Shown: positions 18,679-27,594, counted from the stretch's first letter. The stretch is 64,000 bases of DNA from Gammaproteobacteria bacterium (GCA_025359565.1 JANYFY010000026.1:123360-187359), one strand, 5' to 3'. A program made the numbers and translations. Notes: generated by a model not told the origin, from the sequence alone.

Positions 18679-20443
18679 ACTCCGCTCGACCGACGATCAT
18701 GATCCAATGATTGCTTGTATCGATAACGCGTCTCTTGATGACATGCTGGCACAAGCAATGGTGGCGAGCCCCACTGGTCGTGAGAGACGGCGTCGGGCGC
18801 CGCGTGACTATTCAATACTTTTATCACAAGTTTGTACTGAACTACACGTGCGAGCGGAAGCGGTACGTAAGCTTATCGCCACCTTAAGTGCGGGCGATAT
18901 TTCAAGTCCCACTTTACAACGCGATTTGGCCGCAGGCCGGCGCAGCGCGAATTATCTATCCGCAGTGACAGATGACTTGATGGATTATGCACGCATTCAA
19001 TCCCGTGAGATTGTAATCGCCAGCGAGCAGGTTAATTTAAACCATCTGTTATCACGATTGGTGGAGCGCGCCACGCTGTCAAGCGGAGAGCTAGGGGTCA
19101 CCATTGAGGTCAAAGTCGCAAAAAATGCGCCTGCCCGAGTACTTACGGATAGGCCACGCTTGGTAAAAATGCTGGCACATATCGTCAGTACTGCACTCGA
19201 AATCTACAAAAAGGAACCGTTACTTCTTGAGGTAACTTCTGAGGTTATCGATAGCCGAGGTGGGGACTCTCAGTCAAATTGGCATAGCGTATGTTTTTCG
19301 CTGAGCAAAACGAGTGTTGATATCGAGCAACTTTCTTTCGATAAAATTCTAGCGGAAGGAAGCACCGCAAAAACCGATCTACTCACTACGTCACCCGCCA
19401 GACTGCTGCGCGGTGCCGTTGCTCAAGGTTTGTGTGAAATCATGCGCGGCAGTATGGTTACACGGCAGGGAGAAGCGCAGTCTGAATTAATTAGTGTCAC
19501 CATCCCTTTGCGTGTGGGCGCAGATCAGGTGCATTCGGAGGAGTTCAGACTGGCGACAAACGATACTGAACTAGGGGAGACCTTGCCCGTGACAGTAATC
19601 GCTGCTCAGCCAGCCGAGCCTCACGAGCAGCGAGCGCCGATTGTTAGGCGGATTCCGTCCGCGTCTCGCGTGCGATTACTCAGTATCGATGACGTCGAGA
19701 GAATGCGTTGTTTTTCACGGGGCATGTTGCGCGAAAGGGACTTTGTGCCGGATGTCGCGTTGACCGCAAACGTGGCTATCCGAAAAGTTAAAGCCAATAG
19801 CTACGATCTAATCTTAGTATTCTTGCAGCCGCGCGGAACCGATTGGCGCGAATGCATCCGCGAAATGAAAGCCTCAATGGGTGTTGATAAATCGGCTCCC
19901 TTAATTGCAGTGTGTTCAACGAGCAACGGAGTTGATACTGAATCCTACCGTCGTGCCGGTATCGACGATATTATGACCCATCCGGTCAATTGGGAGGATA
20001 TCGACCGCCTATTACTGAAACGACCTCAACGTGTGGCGCAAACCAGCGATACGGTCCTTACTGAAGTGATTACCGGTGCGGACGATGCGGATGCCGCCAT
20101 AGACTTTGTGTATTTGGATCGTCAGTTGGGCTCGCTAGCAAGTGTGATTTTGGCACGAACTGCGCCAGCATTCTTGGCGAGTGTGGCGCGGCGTTTAGCG
20201 GATTTCCAGAGTTTACATGCGGCCAAGGATACTGAACGTCTAAGGGAAATGGCAAATTCGTGGAAGGGTTCGGCAATGAGTGTCGGCGCACGCCGTTTGG
20301 CGGAACTTCTGGATGGGGTAGAGAAACATGCCGCGAGTGGCCAGGTACCTGGCGTCGGTCAGGTCAACCAATTGCGGGAGATGGTCAATAGCGTGGTACT
20401 GGGGCTCGAAAGCCATCTTAACAGGGCAGAAAAAGCCCCTTGA
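18671..20443 (+). CDS. Pseudo hybrid histidine kinase (HisKA-HATPase-REC-HPt with all phospho-sites lost)
   Basis: About 590 residues with the layout of a hybrid kinase. Residues 45-115 resemble the dimerisation helices, but the phospho-His of SHE is Thr (VCTEL). Residues 120-280 resemble the ATPase domain, but the N-box asparagines are His and Thr (KMLAHIVSTALEI) and no G1/G2 boxes are seen. Residues about 340-455 resemble a receiver, but the segment LILVFLQPRGTDW has no Asp. Residues about 490-585 resemble an HPt domain, but ANSWKGSA has Asn where the His should be. It overlaps the GH2 end and is coupled by TTGA to the SpoIIE gene, so it is probably a scaffold or sensor for the phosphatase. 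Confidence 0.75.
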   Translation: MSKLRSTDDHDPMIACIDNASLDDMLAQAMVASPTGRERRRRAPRDYSILLSQVCTELHVRAEAVRKLIATLSAGDISSPTLQRDLAAGRRSANYLSAVTDDLMDYARIQSREIVIASEQVNLNHLLSRLVERATLSSGELGVTIEVKVAKNAPARVLTDRPRLVKMLAHIVSTALEIYKKEPLLLEVTSEVIDSRGGDSQSNWHSVCFSLSKTSVDIEQLSFDKILAEGSTAKTDLLTTSPARLLRGAVAQGLCEIMRGSMVTRQGEAQSELISVTIPLRVGADQVHSEEFRLATNDTELGETLPVTVIAAQPAEPHEQRAPIVRRIPSASRVRLLSIDDVERMRCFSRGMLRERDFVPDVALTANVAIRKVKANSYDLILVFLQPRGTDWRECIREMKASMGVDKSAPLIAVCSTSNGVDTESYRRAGIDDIMTHPVNWEDIDRLLLKRPQRVAQTSDTVLTEVITGADDADAAIDFVYLDRQLGSLASVILARTAPAFLASVARRLADFQSLHAAKDTERLREMANSWKGSAMSVGARRLAELLDGVEKHAASGQVPGVGQVNQLREMVNSVVLGLESHLNRAEKAP

Positions 20444-21657
20444 GCGCTCTCGTAACTAATGTAACGCCCTCGGAGAAATCGTCGCGAACGAGTCGACGTC
20501 GTATACTGCTGGTTGAGAGCCAGGAAGATCAGGCAATCTATTGGACCGCGGTGTTATCGTCATTGGGTTATGACGTGATACAGGCCCGCAGTGTTCAGCT
20601 CGCGAAGAGCCTTTTGGCACCGTATCTAAGTATTATCGTCTGCGGCTCTTATCTTGAAGATGGGCGAGCTATCGAATTGTTTGCCGAGGTGCGGCGCCGT
20701 AGAGAGCTATCCCTGGTCTACTTAATTTTGCTCACAAGTAGTATTGGTGAGGCAGAGGTTATCGAATCGCTAAAAAGCGGAGCCAATGACTGTATGGATA
20801 AGGGAGGTACGTACGGCGAGGTGCGAGCTCGCTTCGAACTCGCTGAACGGGTAATTGCGCTTAATGATGAATTACAAAGGAAGAGTTACGAGCTTAGCCA
20901 CGCATTGGGTGTCATTGAGGCGGAGCTTTCCTCCGCAGCTAAATTGCAAACAGCCATGTTGCCGGAAAGTATGGACTTCGATAATTTGGCAATTCGTACC
21001 GTATACCGACCTAGTAATTTTCTGGGCGGAGATATGATTGCCATAAACCGTGTGGGTGAAGCGCTAGTGGCTTTTTGCTTGATTGATGTGGTAGGACATG
21101 GGACTGCTGCGGCACTGATATCTTGCAGCTTAATTCGCGAAATGATGGACCGGATGATAGAAATCTTGCGAGGCGCGGACGACGCTGGGATTGCCGATTG
21201 TGGTCAGTTGGTTATTGAGAAAATGAATCGTCGTTATTGCAAATTAGGTATTCCGGACACTTATTTTACTGCAGTCGCTGGAGCAATTGATGGGCGGACC
21301 GGAAGGGTAAGCTATTGTCAAGCGGGACACCCTAGCCTTATTTCTTTAAATTCCCACGGAGAGGTGCATTTGTTGGAGAAAAGCGGCTTTCCAGTAGGTT
21401 TGTTTATGGATGCCAAATACTCAATGCAACATGTTGAGTTAACGGAAAAGCAAATGCTAATTATCCCATCCGATGGATTGCTTAGACCGTTGCCTGCAGA
21501 TCCCGATGGCGCTCAGGCAATGATTGCCCTATTACGAGCTAGTGAGCCGCAGGTCAATATCGTTACCGAGAGGCTACAAGACTTTGCGGCTCAGTTGGAA
21601 GGACCCGATCGAGATGATCAAAGTGCACTCGTAATTCGATATGGAAATGCTGCCTAA
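20440..21657 (+). CDS. SpoIIE/RsbU-type PP2C phosphatase with degenerate receiver domain
   Basis: Predicted serine phosphatase that dephosphorylates the STAS antagonist. It has 405 residues. Residues 20-135 are receiver-like (RRRILLVESQEDQ to NDCMDKGG), but the phospho-Asp is missing in LSIIVCGSYLEDG. A coiled linker (140-165) leads to the PP2C domain with its metal residues kept: LGGDMI near 196, IDVVGHGTAAALI near 216, PSDGLL near 346 and RDDQSALVI near 395. The start is TTG overlapping the previous TGA (TTGA). An active phosphatase that cannot be tuned by receiver phosphorylation is implied. Confidence 0.87.
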   Translation: MSALVTNVTPSEKSSRTSRRRILLVESQEDQAIYWTAVLSSLGYDVIQARSVQLAKSLLAPYLSIIVCGSYLEDGRAIELFAEVRRRRELSLVYLILLTSSIGEAEVIESLKSGANDCMDKGGTYGEVRARFELAERVIALNDELQRKSYELSHALGVIEAELSSAAKLQTAMLPESMDFDNLAIRTVYRPSNFLGGDMIAINRVGEALVAFCLIDVVGHGTAAALISCSLIREMMDRMIEILRGADDAGIADCGQLVIEKMNRRYCKLGIPDTYFTAVAGAIDGRTGRVSYCQAGHPSLISLNSHGEVHLLEKSGFPVGLFMDAKYSMQHVELTEKQMLIIPSDGLLRPLPADPDGAQAMIALLRASEPQVNIVTERLQDFAAQLEGPDRDDQSALVIRYGNAA

Positions 21658-22576
21658 ATTCGCGCTGGCGATTCTCGCCTTATTTTTTTTTGCAAGTGCG
21701 AGAGCAGAACTCTCGGCGAGCTACCCTGTACGACCCAAACCCACTTACTTGAAACTCGCCTATGCAACTGTGTCGCCCAGTGAAGTCTTGGATATCTATA
21801 TGCCGGAGGGATTGGGGCCATTCCCGGTTGTAGTCTATATTCACGGTGGTGCGTTTCGCTACGGGACGAAAGAAGAGCCAGCTTATGACGATGCGAACGA
21901 TGTACGCGTATTAACCTCGCGGGGTATCGCGTTGGCCAGTATCAATTACCGGATGTCGGGGGAGGCCCGATTTCCTGCGGCGGTCGTTGATGCGAAGGCG
22001 GCAATTCGTTGGCTACGCGCAAACGCGGTGCGTCTTAACCTTAATCCCGAGGCGATTGCAGTATGGGGAAAATCGGCTGGCGGAAATATAGCGTTGATGG
22101 TGGCTATGGCTCGCGGTGATTCTCGATTCATTGACACGCGCCTCGGCAATATGGACATATCGGAGAGCGTTAGCGCTGTCGTCGCAATGTACGCGCCGAC
22201 CGATTTTACAACGATGGATACTCAGGTAGCGACAAATTCGGGTTGTGGCGCAGCGCCATTGCATGGCGTTGCAAGTTCTCCAGAATCGCTGTATCTCGGG
22301 GAGTCGGTGCAATCTTCGCCGCAGCTTGCACGCGCAGCAAGTCCTATTAGCTACGTGTCGCTTGCTACTACTCCAACGTTATTACAGACGGGGACGGCTG
22401 ACTGTACCGTTCCGCAACAGCAGAGCCAGGAGTTATACGAGGCATTGCTTCCCGTATTAGGAGTTAAGAGAACGCGTTTGATGATTTTTCAAGGCGCAGG
22501 CCATGCTGATAAGGTATTTGATCGGATTTCGAACATTGAGGTTGTGTCCCAATTTATGCAAGAAAATTGGGGATGA
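21641..22576 (+). CDS. Exported alpha/beta-hydrolase (esterase/acyl hydrolase)
   Basis: Predicted periplasmic or secreted esterase of 311 residues with a signal peptide ending near ASARA-ELSA. The oxyanion motif is HGGAF (near 69), the nucleophile elbow is GKSAGG (near 143, Ser145), the acid is probably the Asp of TADCTVP and the base is the His of GAGHADK near the end. The fold is of the BD-FAE/hormone-sensitive lipase type. It overlaps the phosphatase gene by 17 bases, so it belongs to the regulatory block. With the GH2 and nucleotidyltransferase genes it hints at modification of a polysaccharide. Confidence 0.83.
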   Translation: MEMLPKFALAILALFFFASARAELSASYPVRPKPTYLKLAYATVSPSEVLDIYMPEGLGPFPVVVYIHGGAFRYGTKEEPAYDDANDVRVLTSRGIALASINYRMSGEARFPAAVVDAKAAIRWLRANAVRLNLNPEAIAVWGKSAGGNIALMVAMARGDSRFIDTRLGNMDISESVSAVVAMYAPTDFTTMDTQVATNSGCGAAPLHGVASSPESLYLGESVQSSPQLARAASPISYVSLATTPTLLQTGTADCTVPQQQSQELYEALLPVLGVKRTRLMIFQGAGHADKVFDRISNIEVVSQFMQENWG

Positions 22577-22673
22577 TAAGGTGTGTCGAATTTGTGACGC
22601 GCATCACTTTGTAAATTACTGAGTGTGAGCACTATGTAACTGGCCACTCATGGATGAGCGGTGAGGTGAAGAG

Positions 22674-22796
22674 ATGCACAGGGATGAATGCATGGAGCAC
22701 GCGGTTAGCTATGGATGGCGAGACCGACTTTTCGGAATGGAATGCGGGGATGGTCTCATCCCTAATACTGCCTCGATGCTCGGCAGTATTTTTTGA
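22674..22796 (+). CDS. 40-codon leader reading frame coupled to the sigma factor gene
   Basis: ATG at 22674 follows a good ribosome site (GAGGTGAAGAG, 22663-22673). It opens a frame of 40 codons, starting MHRDECMEHAVSY and ending MLGSIF, and stops at TGA 22794-22796. That TGA overlaps the TTG start of the sigma factor gene as TTGA. The 3' third lies inside a terminator-like hairpin (22764-22794). The peptide resembles nothing I know and may matter only as a translated leader. The upstream part of 22577-22673 shows no gene. Confidence 0.55.
   Translation: MHRDECMEHAVSYGWRDRLFGMECGDGLIPNTASMLGSIF
22764..22794 (+). terminator. Intrinsic terminator or attenuator inside the leader frame
   Basis: AATACTGCC (22764-22772) and GGCAGTATT (22782-22790) are exact inverted repeats around a 9-base loop, with six T residues at 22789-22794. 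This has the form of a rho-independent terminator, yet its U tract runs into the start codon of the sigma factor gene. It could terminate the upstream operon or act as an attenuator opened by ribosomes on the leader frame. Confidence 0.75.
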
Positions 22797-23521
22797 GCGC
22801 GGTTCGAGCAAAAATTAGTTTAGATCCGCTTGTCGATAACACGGCACTCGTTGATCGGCATGCCAATCTGGTGAGACAAATTGCTTACCATATGGCGGTG
22901 CGTCTACCGTCCCACATTGAAATAGATGATCTTATTCAGGCGGGCATGGTCGGATTATTAGAAGCGTCGCTAAATTTTTTGCATGGACGCCAGGCAAGTT
23001 TTGAAACCTTTGCTCGGTCACGTATTCGGGGGGCAATGCTCGATACGTTGCGTAAGCTTGATTGGGCACCGCGCTCTGTACGCCGCAAGGCACGCGCGGC
23101 GTCGGCGGCGGTGGTTCAATTAAGTTCGTGCGCGGGAGCGCTACCTAACGACTCTGCCGTTGCCGCGCAACTGGGCGTCTCGCTTGAGGCCTACCGTCAT
23201 ATCATTCAGGATGCATTGAGCAGTCAATTGTTACCGCTTGATGAATCAGAAGATGGCGAATCTTCAATATTGAACCGGATTGCACACTCCTGCTTTGATC
23301 CACAAAAATCTTTACTCGATGATGCGCGACGTGAGGCTATTTTAGTTGCAATCAGTGAATTACCAGAGCGCGAACGATTGGTTGTGTCGTTGTACTACGA
23401 GCAAGAGATGAACCTTAAGCAAATCGGTGTTGTTATCAACGTCACTGAATCGCGCGTTTGTCAGATACATGCTCAAGCGCTCCATCATCTCAAGAATTTA
23501 TTAATTGCCTGGCAGACTTAA
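22793..23521 (+). CDS. FliA/sigma28-type RNA polymerase sigma factor
   Basis: Group 3 sigma factor of 242 residues. Region 2 is LVDRHANLVRQIAYHMAVRL and IEIDDLIQAGMVGLLEA (residues 20-65), followed by FETFARSRIRGAMLDTLRKLDW. Region 4 is LPERERLVVSLYYEQEMNL with the HTH IGVVINVTESRVCQIHAQAL (about 195-230). FliA normally drives late flagellar genes, but no flagellar gene lies here. Sigma factors of this group (sigmaF, sigmaB) are the usual targets of RsbW-type kinases, one of which lies 6 kb upstream. The only start in the frame is TTG at 22793, with no ribosome site of its own because the terminator stem occupies it. Confidence 0.88.
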   Translation: MSAVRAKISLDPLVDNTALVDRHANLVRQIAYHMAVRLPSHIEIDDLIQAGMVGLLEASLNFLHGRQASFETFARSRIRGAMLDTLRKLDWAPRSVRRKARAASAAVVQLSSCAGALPNDSAVAAQLGVSLEAYRHIIQDALSSQLLPLDESEDGESSILNRIAHSCFDPQKSLLDDARREAILVAISELPERERLVVSLYYEQEMNLKQIGVVINVTESRVCQIHAQALHHLKNLLIAWQT

Positions 23522-23530
23522 AGGATCCTC

Positions 23531-24175
23531 ATGCCTTATACGCTTTACATACGCCCTAATTCGGGTTCTTTTGCGATTCAAGTGCTGCTTGAAGAAATTG
23601 GCTTGCCTTACGCGAAGCTTCGAGTCGGCACCGACAGTGCTCTTATGGATCGCTTACGCCATGAAACCGCCATCGGGAAAATTCCAGTCCTTCAGCTGCC
23701 AGACGGCACTTATATGTTTGAGCCGGCAGCTGTACTCATACATTTAGTCCTTGCGCATCCGGAAGCGGGGTTGTTCGCGAAAATTGGTACGAGTGAGTTT
23801 GCAATTTTGTTGCAATGGATGGAATTTCTATCGGCCGATGTCCTCGATGCGGCTTTACATGTGTACTACGCGGATCATTATTCAACTGACGGCGAGTCGG
23901 ATGCAGACTCAGTGTGTAGACAAGCTCGCGCACAATATGTCGCAAATCTTGCGATGGTCAGTCCGTCACTGAATCCTTATCTGTTGGGTCGGAAGTACAC
24001 GGTTGCAGATATCTATCTCTACATGTTGGCGGCATGGTGGCCGGGCGATAGGGCTCAATTCAACGCTAGTTTGCCAAAAATAGGCGCTCATTCGGCGTTA
24101 TTGGCGTCTCGCCCCGCGATTTTAACCGCTGCAGCGGATCATCCTCTTATGCTGCGTGAGATAGCTAAGGCTTAA
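23531..24175 (+). CDS. Glutathione S-transferase family protein
   Basis: Has 214 residues with the GST layout. Residues 1-80 form the thioredoxin-like half (MPYTLYIRPNSGSFAIQVLLEE, GKIPVLQLPDG, and the glutathione-binding FEPAAVLIHL). Residues 90-205 form the helical half with YLLGRKYTVADIYLYMLAAW, the usual N-capping box. Substrate unknown. It begins 9 bases after the sigma factor stop, behind AAGGATCC, so it is probably co-transcribed with it. Confidence 0.85.
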   Translation: MPYTLYIRPNSGSFAIQVLLEEIGLPYAKLRVGTDSALMDRLRHETAIGKIPVLQLPDGTYMFEPAAVLIHLVLAHPEAGLFAKIGTSEFAILLQWMEFLSADVLDAALHVYYADHYSTDGESDADSVCRQARAQYVANLAMVSPSLNPYLLGRKYTVADIYLYMLAAWWPGDRAQFNASLPKIGAHSALLASRPAILTAAADHPLMLREIAKA

Positions 24176-24280
24176 TCTCAAACTTTGCGTTATGTCACAT
24201 TATCCGTTCTGGATGGTGGTTAACATGCGCCCTCGAATCAACCGAACTGTTTCCGCGTGACTTAAAAGGGGCGCATTTAA

Positions 24281-24772
24281 ATGTTTAAATTATTGATAGC
24301 GACAATTTTTATGGTTTCGCAACTCAGTGCGGGACAGACTTTTGCTGACTCTCTTAGCAATATGCTAGGTGTGTCGCGCATCGTTTCGCAAAATGGCATT
24401 GAACATTCTGAACCGGCTATTAGTGCAAAACCGGGCGATATTTTGGAATACACCGCTACTTATCGGAATTCTGGCGACAAAGCCGTTCGTAAACTTGAAG
24501 TGACGCTGCCTATTCCGGTGGGGACAGAATACCTTGCAGGTGAAACCCGCCCCGCCGGCGCATGGGCGAGCGTGGACGGAAAGACCTTTGCCCCTGAACC
24601 TTTGCGCCATCGAATAATTAAGCCTGATGGCTCGCAGGTCGATGAGGCAGTGGCGCTACAGGACTACCGTTTTTTGCGCTGGCCGCCCGCTGACTTAGCC
24701 GCTGGAGAAACTCGTGAGTGTCGCGCACGCGTCAAGATTGCGACTCGCGTCGCGGAATCAAAAATCCGCTAA
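24281..24772 (+). CDS. Exported protein with one DUF11-like domain
   Basis: A 163-residue secreted or periplasmic protein. The signal peptide ends near GQTFA-DSLS. Residues 40-150 form a single DUF11-like Ig domain: SAKPGDILEYTATYRNSGDKAV, then LEVTLPIPVGTEYLAGETRP. DUF11 domains occur in cell-surface repeat proteins. A clear ribosome site (AAAAGGGG) lies 10 bases upstream. It heads a run of DUF11 genes to 42299 and may be an assembly or accessory subunit. The 105 bases before it contain no clear promoter. Confidence 0.75.
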   Translation: MFKLLIATIFMVSQLSAGQTFADSLSNMLGVSRIVSQNGIEHSEPAISAKPGDILEYTATYRNSGDKAVRKLEVTLPIPVGTEYLAGETRPAGAWASVDGKTFAPEPLRHRIIKPDGSQVDEAVALQDYRFLRWPPADLAAGETRECRARVKIATRVAESKIR

Positions 24773-24866
24773 AAAACTGAGAACTACATCCCGCCGGATG
24801 CAGATCTTTCAACATATTGTCTGCCCCAGAAGGTGCCCCCGTCGGGTGCTCAAAGAGAGAATGCTC

Positions 24867-27554
24867 ATGAATTTCTTTATTGTTTCACGCTTCATTACGG
24901 CACTGAGTGTGCTTTGCCGGTCAAGCTTGAGTGCTGCGGCAATGATGGCTCTTGCGACGCTGCTGATCGCAATGCCAGAGGCTCGCGCGGTAACGCCGGC
25001 CGGTACCGTTATCGGTAACCAGGCGACTGCTACTTATCAGGATGCCACCGGCACGGCGCGCACCTCTGCCTCGAATCTTGTGCAAACCACGGTTTCCCAA
25101 GTCAAGAGTTTCACGCTGACCGCGAATGGCGCCAAAACCGCCGCTCCGGGCCAAACCGTGTACTACCCGCATACCATAACCAACACAGGCAACGGTGCCG
25201 ATACTTACGCGCTGAATGCGCCAACCACGGGTGGTGGGTTTACGCATACTGGCTTGGTGTATTACGTAGACGCGAATGCGGATGGTATTCCGGATAATTT
25301 CTCGCCGATCACAACTACTGGCAATGTACCAGCGGGGACGCAGTTTAATTTCGTCGTCGCAGGAGTTGTTCCAGCCGCTACCGCGGCAGGCACCACTGGC
25401 ACTATCATTGTGAGTGCGACCGATACCGGCGCCAATACTGTAACCAATACGGACACGACTACGGTTGCCAATTCGGCAATCAGTGTGTCGAAGTCTATGT
25501 CAGTCACAGCCGGTCCGTCGCCTTCAGCGGCCCCGATTACTGTCACGTTGACCTATAAGAATACGGGTACGCAGGCGGCAACTAATGTAGCACTCACCGA
25601 TGCGTTGCCCACCGGCATGACCTATGTGCCCGGTAGCGGTCGCTGGAGTACCAGTGGTGCTATCGCTATGAATGATGCTACCGGCGTTAATGATCAACCC
25701 GGCATCGATTACAGCGTGACGGGTACGACCGTCAGTGCGACCATAGCTTCGGTTGGAGGCGGCATCAGCGGTTTTGTAACTTTTCAAGTCAATGTGAATT
25801 CCGGTTTGGCACCCACAAATGCGGGCAATCAGGCGTTGACCACTAATACCGCTAGTTACGTCACCACCACCCAGACGGTGTCGTCAAACACTAATTCAGT
25901 GACCTATACGGTGGGAACCAGTGCTTCCGTGACTGCCACCAGTCCTGCAGCGGTGGCCTCTGCTCCCCAGGGCGGCACGATTAACTATACCAACATCATT
26001 ACCAACACCGGCAATGCCACAGACAGCTTTGATATCACGGTACCAGCACCGGGCAATCCCGGTAATAATTTTCCCGTCGGCACTACGTTTACCCTTTTGC
26101 AGAGCGACGGTGTAACCAGTCTGCTCGACAGTAATGGTAACGGTACGCCGGACACTGGTCCGCTCGCACCGGGTGCCAGCTACAACGTGATCTTGAAGAT
26201 CACGCTGCCAGCCGGCGCCACCGGTGGTCCGTATGCTGTCTCCAAAACCGCGACTTCAAAGGCCGATCCGACTAAGACTGCGGTGGCGACTGATACCTTG
26301 ACCGCCATTAGCAACAATACAATGGACCTTACGCAGAACACGGCTCGTACGGACAGCACGCCTGCCGGTACCGCGGCTGCGGGTAACGCAGCCACTACCG
26401 GGTTCGGTCCGGGGACGGTGACGGTGGTGGCGACCAATGCGGTCACGCCCAATGCGCTCAATCCCACTACGACCGCTTTCCGCTTGTTCCTGAACAACAC
26501 CAGCGCTATTGCGGACTCGTATGGTATGTCGACAACTTCGGCGATTCCCACCGGCTGGGCGGTGGCATTCTTCAATGACGGTGGCGCTGGTACTTGCGCT
26601 ACTCTCGGCAGCGCTTTGTCTAACTCAGGTCCAGTTGCCGCCGGCGCCAACAAGTTGGTGTGCGCCGTGGTTACGGTGCCTGCGACTAGCAGCGGCAATG
26701 CGCCTGCAGGCGTTAGTAATTTTACTTTTCTAGCGCAATCGCCCACAAGCCCGTCTAGCAACGATACGATTGTCGATGCCGTACAAGTGGCAGCCATTCA
26801 TAATGTCACCTTGACACCTAACGGTGCGCAGCAGACCTTTCCGGGTGGCGCGGTGACTTACACCCATGTTCTAAAGAACTCGGGTAATGGCACGGAAACG
26901 GTGACTTTTCCCAGCGGGTTCTTGACGGACAGTCAAGTTGCGGCAGGCTGGACCTCAGCGGCCTACATTGATACCAATGGCAATGGCGTGTTGGACGTAG
27001 GCACGGATGCGCTGATCAACACTGCGACCACGCTGCCACTGCTGGCCAATGCCAGTCAGACTTTGTTCGTTCGTGTGTTTGCGCCCGCGAGTGCAACCTC
27101 GATAAGCCCGGCGGATGTCAGCACCCTTACGGCGACTTACAATGCCGGCGCGGCAACAACTTCAGCCACCGACACTACCTCGGTGACCAATGGCTTGCTG
27201 CTGAACAAGACCCAGGTGGCAGGCACTTGCGCGGCCGCACTGGTGGCGGGTCCTTACAGCATGGCGGCGATTCCAGCCGGCGCTAATACTGCACCGGGCA
27301 AGTGTGTGGCCTATCAAATTACGGCTACCAATACCAGCTCTGGATCTATTACTGCGGTGGTAGTCAGCGATACGGTCGCGCCTAACACGACTTTAGCGGC
27401 GACCAGCTGTGCTGCACCGACGGCGAGCGGCAGTGCGACTATTGGTGGCACCGCAACCACGGAAGGTTCGACCGGAACGGTGACGGCCACCGCCGCGACG
27501 CTGGTTCCAGGCGCGTCATTCCAGTTGACATTCTGCGTGAAGATTAATCCGTAG
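24867..27554 (+). CDS. Exported multi-domain DUF11 repeat protein (895 residues)
   Basis: Predicted extracellular or outer-membrane-associated repeat protein. ATG at 24867 has AAAGAGAGA about 7 bases upstream and gives a signal peptide ending MPEARA-VTPAG. Upstream codons to 24714 belong to the same open frame but overlap the preceding gene and look non-coding. Repeats with the pattern KTAAPGQTVYYPHTITNTGNG, ...FTHTGLVYYVDANADGIPDN, recur about every 150-190 residues. Several aspartate-rich DANADG/DSNGNG motifs resemble calcium-binding loops. No membrane anchor is seen at the C-terminus (FQLTFCVKINP). It is the second member of the DUF11 cluster. Confidence 0.8.
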   Translation: MNFFIVSRFITALSVLCRSSLSAAAMMALATLLIAMPEARAVTPAGTVIGNQATATYQDATGTARTSASNLVQTTVSQVKSFTLTANGAKTAAPGQTVYYPHTITNTGNGADTYALNAPTTGGGFTHTGLVYYVDANADGIPDNFSPITTTGNVPAGTQFNFVVAGVVPAATAAGTTGTIIVSATDTGANTVTNTDTTTVANSAISVSKSMSVTAGPSPSAAPITVTLTYKNTGTQAATNVALTDALPTGMTYVPGSGRWSTSGAIAMNDATGVNDQPGIDYSVTGTTVSATIASVGGGISGFVTFQVNVNSGLAPTNAGNQALTTNTASYVTTTQTVSSNTNSVTYTVGTSASVTATSPAAVASAPQGGTINYTNIITNTGNATDSFDITVPAPGNPGNNFPVGTTFTLLQSDGVTSLLDSNGNGTPDTGPLAPGASYNVILKITLPAGATGGPYAVSKTATSKADPTKTAVATDTLTAISNNTMDLTQNTARTDSTPAGTAAAGNAATTGFGPGTVTVVATNAVTPNALNPTTTAFRLFLNNTSAIADSYGMSTTSAIPTGWAVAFFNDGGAGTCATLGSALSNSGPVAAGANKLVCAVVTVPATSSGNAPAGVSNFTFLAQSPTSPSSNDTIVDAVQVAAIHNVTLTPNGAQQTFPGGAVTYTHVLKNSGNGTETVTFPSGFLTDSQVAAGWTSAAYIDTNGNGVLDVGTDALINTATTLPLLANASQTLFVRVFAPASATSISPADVSTLTATYNAGAATTSATDTTSVTNGLLLNKTQVAGTCAAALVAGPYSMAAIPAGANTAPGKCVAYQITATNTSSGSITAVVVSDTVAPNTTLAATSCAAPTASGSATIGGTATTEGSTGTVTATAATLVPGASFQLTFCVKINP

Positions 27555-27565
27555 CCGATAGCGGT

Positions 27566-27594
27566 TTGCCGGTGGTTCTTCTGACCACCGGCAA
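27566..27594 (+). other. Perfect 11-bp hairpin between DUF11 genes
   Basis: TTGCCGGTGGT (27566-27576) and ACCACCGGCAA (27584-27594) are exact inverted repeats around TCTTCTG. The sequence after it (CTCCTTCAAGG) is not a U tract. This may be a partial terminator or an RNA-processing hairpin that sets the expression ratio between the two large proteins. Confidence 0.6.

Noticed and set aside
24714..24866. N-terminal extension of the 895-residue DUF11 protein
   Set aside because: It overlaps the previous gene, is Arg-rich and would bury the signal peptide. ATG 24867 has a ribosome site and a proper signal sequence.
27566..27594. Rho-independent terminator between DUF11 genes
   Set aside because: The stem is perfect but the following bases are not T-rich. 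Kept only as a hairpin.
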